Positions 12,001 through 24,769 of a stretch of 64,000 bases of DNA are shown here, in pieces; within the stretch, counting starts at the first letter, position 1; each line of letters opens with the position of its first letter. The notes beneath the pieces are model-generated. The model saw only the letters and a list, made by a program, of their open reading frames with translations, was not told where the DNA came from and did not search any database. Made by a program: the position numbers and the translations under genes. The stretch comes from Acanthornis magna (Eukaryota > Chordata > Aves > Passeriformes > Acanthizidae). The stretch spans positions 2,728,001-2,792,000 of the forward strand of contig JAWUZG010000332.1 of NCBI GenBank assembly GCA_036785705.1. Reading direction: 5' to 3'.

Positions 12001-15000
12001 TCACCCATGCAAAGACAGAGCTTGTTGTTCAGTTAAGCTCTTGGGTATTCCACATTTAACTTTTTCTGGCAGGAGCCTCTGCCACGGCCACAAGCGATGG
12101 AAATCAGCAGAGCTCGAGCCAGCAGGCAGGTGTGTGTTCAGCTGCTGAAAACACACACAGCTCACAGCTGCTGTCGTGTTCATCCTTCTTGGGGCATCTC
12201 TTACCAAAGATCAACATCCTCCTGGAGACAGAGACATCTCAGCTGCTTCTTCTCACACTCCTGGGACACTGCACTTTCGCCACTCACTCCAAATGCTGGT
12301 GTTAATATTTAATTCTTCTGTTCTTCTATTTCCGCACGAGGGCTCTACAAAAATTCCTGACCACGTGAACCTGCTCCACAAAAACAGGATTTATGCCACA
12401 GAATCTTTCCTACTGTCTCTTTTTACCAATATTGATGCATCGAATCAGATCAATTCGCTGCATTTACAACAGTGTCAGTGCACTCTGGCTTTCTCCAAGT
12501 GTATGAGTGCAGAGGGATGGAGTATCACTGCCTAACCCAAACACGGGACACAGCAGCAGAGATTCTGCACTCACTTAATTCTCACCATATTTCACAGCAT
12601 CTAATTTTAGAAAAGAAAACAGATACAACCCTTCTCCTAGTGTGTGAATACTGGTTTTAAAATCCATTCCTTCTTTTTTTGTGCTTCTAAGAAAACCCCT
12701 TCAGATTTAGTTTATGTAATTTCTAAAAATAGGGTAATTGTAACTTTCTGCAATAGAAACAATAATAAAATTATTCTGCAGAGAGATGAATTATTTGCTC
12801 TGCCTAGAATTCCTCCACAGAGACTAAGAATATTATGTTCCTGGTTCACCAGAGAAAATGACAATAAAATATCCTGAAATCATCTGAAATCATTTATGAG
12901 AACGGTTTGCCGAAGCCCCTGTGAAGACAGCAGACACGAAAACGAAATAAATCAGAAGCAAGGAAGGCTCCTTTTTAAAACACGATTTATGAAATAACAA
13001 TAGCATGTATCCAAATTCCAGGCTGGGGACACAAGCAGGAATAAAATCAAGTTGTTTCAGGCTGGCCTCTGGCAGTGGCGGCGTAGGTTCAGCACTGCTG
13101 AGAACCCTCAATACTCATTTATGTCAACAGGCATTAGCAGCTCTCAGGGCAGGATTTAGGGCTTTCCCTTGTGGCCTCTGCCAGCCAAACACAAGCGCAG
13201 GGCGTTAGAGCCTGGTGCACCTTCCGAAATAACACACTCAGCCACGGCACAGCTCTGATGTTCAGCACTGCAGAGCTTGGGCCTTTTGGGGAAAAAAAAC
13301 CAACAAACAACAAAAAACAAAGTCCTTGGATGCAGAAATTTGGGCTGTGCACTGTCCTGCCCCAGCGCTGACAGAGCTAAAGCGGCAGGTGAAAAATCTC
13401 CACAGCGTAAGACTGATTGAAAACCTTTCCTTGGTGGGGAGGAAAATAAAAGCTAGGAAGAACTGGGTGGGGTTTCCCAGCTGGAAATGCAGTTGTTTCC
13501 CAGATTCCAATGCTCTAAGTGCCAGTCGGAACTTCAGAATATTCTACACTCTGTGTCTGTGAGACCTTGCCTAGATCACCACTACCAAATTTCTTGGCAT
13601 AACAGAGATCAAAGTGCTCTATAACATCTGCTTATGTTCTCTTTGTGCTCCAATGATTGAAAGATGGCAGGCTTAACTGCCCTCAAAAAAATCCATGGAG
13701 TTTAGAGCAACTTTAGAGTCTATGCAAGTAAAAAAATCCCTAAAAAAATAAAAAATTTTGTCTGAAAAGTCTGCAACATAAAAAAAAAAATCCAGAAATT
13801 AAAAAGGAAAACAAAAATAAACCAATCAACCCTTGGCTGAAGATCCAAGAGAAGCAATAGTTTTTAATTATGCAAGAGAAAACAAATCTTTTTTTATGGA
13901 AAGTACGACTTGAGTCAAATAAAAAGTGTGAAATCAAATGCCAGTCAAGCAAAAGAGAATGCAGTGCAATGGCTTCACTCCTTCTCATTTCATAAAGAGA
14001 ATGTAAATATAGAGCATTTAATTTCTCAATAGAGAAATGTTCTTTTTGTTCAAATGGGATTTTCTGTTTAAGCAGGGATTAAAGACACAATAGGTTATAA
14101 CTCAATCCTTGGTTATGTTTGGTTTTCTTGAAGCATCATGGGATATTTTGGCATGAGCAATTTTTTCTTGGTTACTTCCCCAAAATCAGGTTCCTTTAAT
14201 TATACCCAGTTTTTGTCATCCTAAGTAAATTCAATATATTACTGGGGTTTTTAATACTACTTGTATTACAGTTAAGCAATACTCAGAAACAGGCAAATAC
14301 AGAATATAGAATCTGTATTTCTCAATACAGAAATAGCCAAAATTGCAGCTTTGAGTTGCTGAAGGACCTGCTCACACAAGACTGGAGAAGGCCAAGGGCC
14401 ACACACTCCAAGGCCCAGGATGGATATCTCAGCCCAAGCAGTCTCGGCACTGCTTATTTTTCTTTCATTGAGATCCTGCTGAGAGGATGATGAAGCAAAG
14501 TTTTCCCCAGTGCAACACGAAACACAAGAGCTGTTTCTGGGACACCCCGAGCACCCCAGCAGGATTTCATGTCTGCACGGAGGGAGCGCTGCTCACACCC
14601 AAACCCCGCTGCCGTCAACAACAGCATCCTCCCAAAAATGTCATCAGCCATCTACACCAGAGCAGCTCAGGACCTTCAGTGTCACCTACCAGAGAGCTGT
14701 CAGCATCTTCTCCTCTGAGCAGACACCCTGAGGAGCACCGTGAGCTCAGAGGGCAGTGTTTATCAGGGGGTGGTGATGGGACACCCTGGATCCCCTTGAC
14801 CCCCAACAGCACCGTCCTGGAGACACAGAGCACTGATCTGAGAGGGACTGCACCCACCCCAGGCAGGCAGAGGGGCTCTCTGAGAACGCTGAAGCCCCTC
14901 CTGGATGAGCCCATGGCAGATTTGGGCAGGCAGGAGAGGGACAGGGCTGTGCCAGGAGCCAGCACGGAGTCCCGGCCTGGTGCACCCCGCAGCTTCCTGC

Positions 15001-16123
15001 AAAAATATCATCTGTGACTTCCATCCTCCGGCACTTATTACTATTATTGTAGTGGCTAAAATCAAATAAATCTCCTGTAAGAGCCTAGCAAAGGACTGGA
15101 GTTGTTTAGCAGAGCAGGCTGCTGCTTGCTGGCTCCACAATCACGCTGCATTGTTTGCAGATGCTTTTCTCTGGAAATAAATCTTTAACCACACTAACAG
15201 TGAAAATGTTCAACAGCAAATTGGTGTCCCAGTTGAATCATTACGAACACAGTTTTGTGATCAGAAGTCAGATGGTTCTGAAGAGTTAAATGATTTTATT
15301 ATTCCACTCTATGGAGCAAAAAAGGGGAGACAGCAAAAAGAACAGTGGAATATTTGGTTAATCTGAGTAAAGCCTTAGTAAGGAGCAGGAAAATCCATAC
15401 ATCCTGCAATGTGTACAAAGCAAACAAGAAATAGATTACAATGGTTCTCTGACAGCATTTCTATCAGACACAGACACCCAGGAGGAAAAGCAAAGCCCCA
15501 TCTGCCTCAGGAACGTCTCCTCGAGTGCCCAGGAGCCCTTGCCTCAGGTACTGTCCTGCAAGCAAGAAAAATATGGAACTTTCCTGTCTCTGTGTTAAAG
15601 GTTAGATATAAACTGCTGTGATTGATAGCCCCTGGCAAAGAGAACAGAACCACCAAGCAAACACCTAGAAGGTAATAAATAGACATAAAGACCTAGAAAT
15701 ACTTGAACAGCATATGACCTATTACATCACCTATCAAAGACAGGCAATTAAATATCCAAAGAGAATAGGGAGGTCAACTTAGACATATTTCAGGTGCTGA
15801 AAACCCAAAGTAGTCCTTTGGCTGTAAGCACAGTCCTAGGGACAACATTAAAAATAATCTCCAGATTTACTAACCATGGTTTGTGAAATGCTGGAAATTA
15901 TATACAAAGTTGACAGCAAAACCGATAAGGGGCAACACACAATATTTTGAAGATGACAACCTTATTTTCGTTTTTGCAAAGCAAGCTAAAACCTTCAGCA
16001 AAAATGATTGCACAGTTTCCCAGAAGGCTGTTAGAGGGAACAAGCTTGCCCATATAATAATCCTTCTGCAGCTCTCCTGACCTGAACCAGCTGGACCTGT
16101 GCGGCCAAGAGCCCTGTGCTCCT

Positions 16124-16138
16124 CCAGCAGCAGCAGCA
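16124..16138 (+). repeat. short (CAG) repeat
   Basis: Four to five consecutive CAG triplets lie in a non-coding context. The run is too short to be expected to be unstable. It gives a spurious polyglutamine-like stretch in one frame. Confidence 0.6.
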
Positions 16139-17498
16139 CCACGTGAAAACAAGCATCCATCAGACCCTAACAGTGCCCTCGTCCTCCTGGCCCCCTCACC
16201 CCAGCCAAGATCATCCTCACGCTGGAATCCAGAGCACAAAATCAGTGAAACCCCACCTCAGCAGCATCTTTTCTCTTGGAGCTCAGCTGAGCCTCAAAAG
16301 GATTTCATCATGCACGTGCCCACACACCTGCTGGGAGTTGGTCTGAGCAATGTTCTAGGGCTGTTGCACTGGGCAGTTTGTAGCCAAAGGCTGGTAAAAT
16401 GTCTCTGATTTCTGCTGTGACTGGTGTTTAGCCACCAGGACCCTGGTGTCCCTCTGCTCACCCTGCCAGTGCCTGGGCACGCAGGTGACAGTGGCAAAAA
16501 GGGAACACACTCAGCTGCTCTTATTCCAGTGATGGGCGCTGTGAGAGGTCAGGTCACCTCTCCCTGAAGTTTGCAACTGTGCCACATTCAAAAGAAATGT
16601 ACAGAACCAACGCCTGGTTTTGAGAGAGTTTCTGCATTTTGGCAGAAATATTCAAACCTGCCTTTCTGCGTATGTGACAGAGTTTCCTAACTAGGCCACT
16701 CATTTTAATACATTTTCACATAACTAACACTAACCAGAAATTATGTAAAGCTCAGCTCTTCTGAATGCATGTAACATCAAAAAATGTGTCAGGTATCTCA
16801 ACAACAATCTGTTAGGAATAGCAGAATCTATATATAGTTTAATATCTCCTGAGCTCAGATGCATATTAGCAGCCTGTTTTAGCTGTAACTACCACAGGAT
16901 TTATCATACTGTCATCAAAGTTTGCCCACTCTTTACATATTTGGAATTGTGTCTGTTATCTGATCTGATATTTAGGGAACACTGGATTTTATACACAGTG
17001 TACATTTCATCACATTCAACGATTAATACAAGCTGCTGTGGTATTCCCTATCTCTAAGCTAAAACTCTAAAGAGTAAAATGTTACACTCAGAAATGAATA
17101 CTGACTTGACTTGGACTATTTTCACAGGACAACACTGAATAAATCTTGGAGCTGATTTACAGAGACATCCCTTCCACACAGCTCCCATCAAAAACAAGCA
17201 AAACATAAGCCTGGTTTGGTCCACACTGTTTATATTAATTTCCAGTTTGCATCACAAAAATAGATGATCTGTAATCATGGCCTGTCAGCTTGGTTCAACA
17301 AAATGAGTATTTCTTTTAGCTTGTGTATACCTCCACCATCTCTGTATATTGGTTTAATAAAACAGTAGTTAATCTAAATAAGAATGTTAGCCTTCTGTCT
17401 CAAAATAAGACACCCCAGTTTCAGTAATGCTGAATTGTAGTATCTATATGGATGATGAATGACTCAAATATTTACAAGTTTCAAAATAAATTCAACTG

Positions 17499-17541
17499 GA
17501 AGAAAAGAAAAATAGAAAAAAAGAAAAGAAAAAAAGAAAAA
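17499..17541 (+). repeat. GAAAA-type purine tract
   Basis: This 43-base stretch has only A and G except for one T, with G every four to seven bases. It is a polypurine simple repeat next to a GC-richer segment that starts at 17550. Confidence 0.8.
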
Positions 17542-20421
17542 TTTGTCTGATCCTGCTCGCACTGCCGCAGCCTGGGGTTCTGCAGACACACTCTCTGTCC
17601 CTTGGCACTGCCATCTCCTGCACACCGAGACACAAGGTGAATGCTCAGTGCAGAGCAAGACTGGACTGAGCTCCCAGGGCATTCTCCATCTGTGGTCCTG
17701 CTGGAAGAGCAACTCCACTGCTCCTGCCTCTCCCAGGGACGAGGTCTTTAAGGGATGCACAGAGCTTAGAGAAAGGCGTTGGATTAAAAATCTCAAAAGA
17801 CCCTCCAAAACTTATGATCTCAATATGCTACCGCTTGTTAAGGGATAAAAAGTGAAAAGTGTGATGGCTCTGCCCAACTTCAGGAATTATCTTACAGAAA
17901 AATACATTAAAAGGGAATTGAGACTTTCACCTGTTTGTTATGTTTTGATATTTAATTCATAGTTGAAAGAACTGTTTCTCTCTACCTTAGGAAACCGTAA
18001 AAACCTGTTTTCAAAAAGATGAAAACAAATACCTACATTTTTACCATCTCTCACTAAAATCCTGTGAAACAGGCACCACAGCCACGTCCCTCATGCAAAA
18101 CTCAGCAGTAACACAGCAAAGCACAGGGAAGCAGTTTCCTTTCATGCCAGGATTTACCCTCCCAGACCACAAACTAACTCTGCAAACAACTGGTACTACC
18201 CAACCCCCTCGTGTACCATCACCCCTGACAGTGAGTTTGTGCATCTAACAAGGCTTTAACCTTCTAATTCAACTTCTGAATTTGATGGTCAAAGCACAGT
18301 TAGATGCACAAACGAAGTTCTGTTAAAGAAAAGTACATCTGTAGTCTGCAGCTCAACATATTTCCCTTCCACACTACCAGAATGTCTTTCACAGAAATGA
18401 AAGATTTCCTTAAGCTGAAATGCGCTCATACAACCCCTCCTACACCACAGTGTAATCACTAGAATAAGATTATGCTGAGAAGTTTCCCTTCAGGTCTAGC
18501 TTCCATCTGGGATTTTTGTTTTACATTTTCCAGTTGTCTGCAGAAGGAATATCTGTTATAGACACAGAAGAACTACATCTAGCAACATCCACTTATTCAA
18601 CTAACAGACTTTGTTCTGCTTCACAGGGAAGGAGGTTAGTGCCAATCTAGATAGCATTTCTTTTCTGGCTGGCTACAGTATGTTCTATGCAGAACACAGA
18701 CTATCAGACACACATTCCTATTCCCCAATTAAGCTCCATGAACTACCTACTCCTTGAAAAAACAAGCAACTTAGAATTTTTACCCATCCAGTCTTGATTT
18801 TCCCTCCCCCTCACTCCTTCTCTGTCGCTGGTATCTGTTAAAGCTGTCAAATATTCCCTTTCTTGATACTTCCTAACTTCACAAACTCCTACTGCCTCTA
18901 ATCTCCAGCCTTACTTGCACAGACATGCATTGCTGTACACAGTTTTTAAGCTCTCAATTTCTGGCTCTGCAATTCACCAGCTGCAAGTTTTCCTCCTTAC
19001 ACGAGCACATACCCAAAGCTGCAGCACAGCAACACTGCAGCTCAACCTAAATGCAGGAACGGAGGCTGGGGCAGCCCAAATCCCACTCCACAGCAGGGAA
19101 TGTCCTATTTAATAAGCCACATTAAAAAGAATTCTCCTTTAATTAATCCATGAGAGACAGCCAGATCACCAAATCCCAGTGTTTCCAGCAATGGAAATAT
19201 ATATGTATAACATGCAGCAGGAGAAAACCACTCTGCTAGAATGCAGCTGACTTTTCAAAAATACTATTTCCTATGAAGTTCCCTTCTCTTTTCACACTGT
19301 CTTGTGTGGTTGCATAAAATCTTTCTGCGAAACTGAATCTAACACCCCTTCCATCCGCCCGTTAATTAGGGAAAAACAGAAAATGTGGAAAGATTGCATT
19401 ATGTTAAAGCAGAATGTACCAGTTGTATAAGAGCCTTTGGAGAATTTCCAACTCTATTGAAACTTCCCTCTTCAGAGGAAGGGGGGAAAAAGGGGGTCAG
19501 GAAAGGCCTAAATTACCTTTCTGATTATGGAAAGGCTTTACACAATTCACATCACACATTGAAAAAAAAATCCTCAGAAGCTGAGCAAGGTTTCACAGGA
19601 GCCTGAAGCACTGTGAATTCATGAAAAATGAATTTAATCGTCAAAGCTGAGACCAGGAAGAACTGTTCTACATAACAAAAAAGTTCTCAGCTACATTATT
19701 AAAATCATTGCTTAGAAGATCAATTTATTTCAAAGGGCTGACTCCCTGCATTAGAAGTTATCAAAGACACATGATCTAAAAGGAGTCTTTATCAAGCACA
19801 GTGCCTGCCTGCCGTAGCTGCAACTGTGTTATAAGTGCAATGCTTACAAACATGAGATGTATTTGTGGTCTTATTTTTTATCTAAATGTAGCTATAAGAT
19901 GGCCGCAAAGCCTGTCATAGACAGAAAATTGCAAGATTGATAATACTGACAAATGACTTGCCTATTATCATGTTGATATTTCTTTAAACTTTTGATATAA
20001 AGCATTGGATTCCATTTAGTCCCCCTTCTAAGCCAAAAACTGTAACCTGAAGCATGCAAAATAAACTTCACATACGCCACAGCTTTAATCAAAATACACT
20101 CTTCAAAGGTTTCCAATCAGTTCCAGAAGAGCCACGCCAAACAGGGAGGTAGGGCTGGAAGGGAGAAATCACTCCTGCCCTTTCACCAACAACTTCTCCC
20201 CGACAGGGAGTGAAGCCTGTGCTGCATTCACCACAGGTTCTGCATGATGCTTGTGTAGGAACGGCAGTAGTTAAGGACCAAAGCCAAGTCCTACCCTGTT
20301 CTCAGAAAGCACCTAGAAAACTAAAGTATCAGAAGCTGCACGAGATTTACTTCTCAGTGCCACACTTCTCCCCCTCTCCAACCTGTCCACTCCTCATGTT
20401 CTCCTGACAGCAGGTCAAATT

Positions 20422-20440
20422 AAAAAAAAAAAAAAAAAAA
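20422..20440 (+). repeat. poly(A), 19 bases
   Basis: An uninterrupted run of 19 A is flanked by AAATT on the left and TTTAAAA on the right. No retroposed body or target-site duplication is visible upstream, so it is called a homopolymer only. Confidence 0.85.
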
Positions 20441-23400
20441 TTTAAAAGGAGCCGAATTTCAACAATTATACCCTACTGGTGGAAGAAATAAAGGAGACAC
20501 ACAAGGAAAGGATTATTTCCTCCTCCTCTCCCCTGACCGCACTATGTAAGATTAATGTAGACATTTGGCCTATAGATGCTGCTTATATGTAATCTGCATG
20601 ACCAGAAAATGCAACTTGAATGTATAAACCACACTGCCTCCCAGTATCTACCATGTTTTCTGACTCAGCTTAAAAAGACATCACTCAATCCAGTTTATGT
20701 CTCCAGTATTCTCTGTCCTTCTGAAAGGACACCTTGTGGCTCAGGCACTCAGCGATGGACTGCCCGGCTCCTTTAACATCCCACCACCTGCACGTGCCTC
20801 TGCTCAGAAGATGGAATTTTGAAAGACTATTTGTGAAACACTCTGATATAAATCCTTATTATGAGGTTTTGGACTTATCAATAGCAGAGGACCCCCCCCT
20901 TGGTGCTTTGCTAACTGTGCTATTGCTTCCCAGTAACCATGGGAAACCAGATAAAATCTGAACCCATTCATCAAAATAGAAAATACTCCTCCTGTCAGTT
21001 CAGGAGGTTGTGCTTGTAGTCTCTAAGTCGGTGAACAGAAGGTCATTTCCTCCTGTTCCAATGTTAGATCATTTGTTACATCTGCCGATAGCAAGCCAAA
21101 AACAAGCAGAGAAGAAAAACAATCAGCCATCCAAAATAATAACAGTGATCGTAAAAAATAAACCTCTTTCTCCTTCCATTTAGGGAACCCTGGCATTTCT
21201 GAGACAGAATCACAAGTGTTTGTCGTGACAAGCCCTTCACTATCTGCTGTCTAACAGGCAGGAACTATTAAGATGAAGTTTCCAATACGATGTGCAACAG
21301 TCTGTTTTTAAAACAGAGCAGGCATATACTCACAATGGCAGCTCTCACTTGACAAATTTAGGCTTAGCAATTTGGAGATGTGTGCACAAACCTGTTTAAT
21401 TTGGTGATTCAATTTCCTAATAATCAGCTACAAGGGAAATGCGTGGAATGCAGCACTGGCAGGAGACTGCAGAGCTTTTATAAAAGGTAGGTTTAATTGC
21501 AATGTGAACCCTCAGTTCAGGACACAGAGAATGACCTGGACATGAAGACTCTGTTACTATCTACCCATTTATAAAGAAGTTTTCTCCTAAGTTTGTGCTA
21601 AACATCAGCTCTTTCTTCAAATATTACCAGCCTGTTTCTCCTGGTTCTCTCTGAATTGGAGAGCTCCAATAAAGGCTGCCTTTATTTTAACATCTGTTAT
21701 CAAAGTTTGCTAGCCATAATAATTGCAGTCATGCTCCAAGAGTAACAAGGAAAGCAAAAAGTAAAGGCTGACTCCCCATCCTCAGTTTGCCCCGACTAAG
21801 GAATACATTGCTCGGATCAGCTACTGCAGACAGGGCAGTGCCTGCTGTTGTGACATAGCTGGAAACTAAAATAAACAGGGGGGCGGTAAAAATTTCCAGT
21901 TAAACATACAAAGTGCCGGAATGCTTCAATATCCATACCTTCACTGCTCCGTGGCTGAGGGTAACCAGGGATATTTGCTGCAGGATTGGCTTTCAGTACC
22001 CAGGTTTTGAGTTGTACTTTCAGGAAGAAGGAAAACCTTTTATGTCCCATCACAACATTTAATTCACAAATGCTGATGTAACAACCATTCAGTGTTAGGC
22101 AGAAATCTTGTTTCGAAAAGAATGATGTCTTTGTTCAGTATCAGTTCAGTTTTTAACTGGAAATAACAAAACTTAAAATTTTTGCAAGACCACACTTAGT
22201 CCAAGTAAACAATTCACCTTGAATTAACCAGCTCTTGAATCACAAGAGACCATTCCACAGCCTACCTTCTGCAAGTTTTCACATGGAATTGGAGACAAAT
22301 GTGCTTGTAAGTAATAAATCTTTCATAGTTTATATCAACTTTTTGAAGAAACTGAGAGACAGAGCAGAGGAATTCGTTAAGAAGACTCAGTCTGGCAGCT
22401 CGTTGTGCGATGTGGGCCTAATAATATTTACACAAAAGTTCATATTTGCATAATAGGTTACTGAGTACCTGTTATGCATGCTAAATTTGGTCAAAAAGAA
22501 AAATAAGCCAAGTAAAATCACAAGTTACTGTTGTGAATGTCCTGATGTGATGGGAAGACAAAACCACACCAGCCATAGTCAAAAGGCACAAAACCACCCC
22601 GAGATATATGGGCCATTAGTACATGCTAGACTTTTCTCTCTCATGGTGCCTTTTGGCTCAAGATTTATCAAAATGCTTAAGTAAAGGGTAAAAAAAACCA
22701 CTTGAAAGCAGCATTTTCATTGACAGATGAGATCCTACAGTAGCAAGCATCATTCCTGCATGAGTACACTGGAGCTATGCAGTTAGAAAAACAAACAGTG
22801 CAGAGCTGGATTTTATACAAAGAGCTGAGTTTTCTAAGTGTTTAACTAGGAAATTATTAAAACCCAGCAATTTTTTCCTCCAGAGGGGAGTATCAGCCTT
22901 ATCTGCGAGCTCAGCAGTGTTTTCTCTTTATTTGCTTCTTGTCACAGTTACAAACTTTCAGCAGGAACTGGACCAGTCCTGGTAATTTAGCAGGAGATAC
23001 AGATCTGTGAAGCCAGATGGTAGCTCACATTCTAACAGCTACAAATTGCTAAATTGGCACAGGAAAGCCAGATAGTTATCAATTCACTATGATTATTCCA
23101 GGTCTCCCATTCCTTCTCTGCTTGTATCTTAACTCTTTAAGCCAACCAGACAGACATTTCAGCCCCCAGTGAGTAATTTTCTTGCTCCAGGTAGGGCCAA
23201 GGGCAGGGATGAAGGAGGGATGGCTGCTGCAGACCATCTGAACATGTGCTGCTGCCTGGGCCAGGCTCAGTGGGGTATTCAGTCCTTTCAGCTGCAGTCA
23301 CCAGCTTCAGTCTATAAACATTTTATCCATCATAAATATTAACGACTTCAGAAAGTCTCTACTTCAGTAACCTTTATTTTTCTACTACCCCAAAAACTCC

Positions 23401-24605
23401 CAGGTTACAAAAACTGTTCATGTTTCACGTCCAAAGTACAAATATAAAAACTGATGCCACTACCACTAACAAAACCTCCCATTGTTTCATCTGAGTTACT
23501 GCTTAGCTGAAAAACATATTTGCTGAAATTTGACCAAGTTTGATGACCTTTTCCAGCAATCAATAATCAAGATAGAAGGAAAAGGTGGTTTGCCTGACCT
23601 TTCAAGAGCGTATCAACTTTATTTGGCCAGGACAGCTTTCAAAAAGCTAATTTTAGTTTCCAGGGCTCAGACTTGCTGCCCAGACTGGACGTTTCTGTGC
23701 AGTGTCTGCATTAGTCTCTTTAAATGCTCAACTGCACAGGACAAGCTCAGAGGAGGAAATGAATTCACAACAGGAGATCCTCTGGTTGATTAACTTCACC
23801 CTCAGCGCTGGATGTCAGTCACGTTAATTGGAATCAATACACAGCAGTTAAGGGGGCACAGGGATAATCAGGCAGGGCAGGGACAGGCCCATCAGTTCTT
23901 AAAATAAGCTATCTGTTAACAACTTACAGTGGCATGTGACAAACCTTCCCTGCAAAGGAATGCAAAGCATCTCTAAAATTCCAATTTAGCACACAAATAA
24001 AGTTAATTTGGCAACACTTATCCTACAATCTAGCAATAAAGGAAGCAGTCATTACAAATTAAATCAATGCTAAACTGATCAAAGTAGTAAAATGAGAAAT
24101 TAGGCTTCCAGAAAAGGTTATAGGAAATCCGTGATCCAAGTTGTACGCAGAATGAAAAGGCAACCTAAGGTCTTAAAATCCTACCACAGATAATTTTAAT
24201 TATGCCCGGCTGAATTTTATTGTACACTTAAGGCTGAAATTCAATGCACAGTTTCAAAAGCAGTAATACATCAGAAAGGAATGAAAAAGGGATGCAAAAA
24301 GGAATAAAATCCCAAGGTTTACTGTTCTTTAGATGAGAAATCACACAAGACATTCATTAGAACAGTCACATCCTAAGCATCTGTGTCTTGCATCTGCAGT
24401 TTGCACCAGGCTTTCCCTGTTATCCTGGTCTGCAGGGGCAGGGTTTGCCCTGTCTGACACACAGGGGGTGGAACCAGACACATCCTGTGCTGTGCCATTC
24501 CTGAAACCTCTGGGACAGATCCTACCAAAAATTCCTGTAGATAAACACAGTCCTGTCCATCACACCATTCCTTACCCTTCCTTAAAACCTGGCCTGGGCA
24601 CACAG

Positions 24606-24769
24606 GTGTGACACACGTGATGTGAGACACACATGGTGTGTGACACGCCTGATGTGAGACACGCCTGATGTGTGACACACACACACACACACACACGATG
24701 TGTGACACATCTGATGTGTGACACACCTGACGTGAGACACACACACGCCTGATGTGTGACACACCTGAT
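24606..24769. repeat. 16-bp minisatellite, nine units, with internal AC microsatellite
   Basis: The consensus unit is GTGWGACACRCCTGAT. Units start at 24606, 24622, 24638, 24654, 24670, 24700, 24716, 24732 and 24754. Seven units are exactly 16 bases. The fifth is 30 bases because its ACACAC core has expanded to (AC)11 at 24675-24696, and the eighth is 22 bases for the same reason. The first four units alternate GTGTG and GTGAG, which suggests they grew as a 32-base dimer. Minus-strand open frames over it (up to 156 codons) are repeat artefacts rich in CHTS-like repeats. Confidence 0.93.

Larger units (their letters stand above)
9019..20421. other. unique AT-rich non-coding DNA, no gene recognised
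   Basis: This stretch mixes AT-rich DNA (for example 9190-9520, 11580-11990, 13700-14330) with a GC-richer island at about 14490-15000. Both strands of that island stay open for over 100 codons, which is what GC-rich DNA does by chance because stop codons are AT-rich. Short A-runs occur at 10315-10326 and 13730-13800. No repeat family beyond simple sequence is recognised and no exon is defended. Confidence 0.5.

Noticed and set aside
12208..12296. Possible minus-strand exon ending at a GTAAGA donor
   Set aside because: The donor is good but the only acceptor in frame (AACACCAG) lacks a pyrimidine tract and codon use is not biased.
14312..14331. Perfect 8-base hairpin TCTGTATT/AATACAGA with a four-base loop
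   Set aside because: Several such short hairpins are expected by chance in a window of this size.
14487..15024. Long open frames on both strands in a GC-rich patch
   Set aside because: Opposite strands and several frames are open at once, as expected when stop codons are rare because of high GC. No domain is recognised.
24606..24769. CRISPR-like spacing of direct repeats
   Set aside because: Units are contiguous with no unique spacers, in vertebrate DNA. It is a minisatellite.
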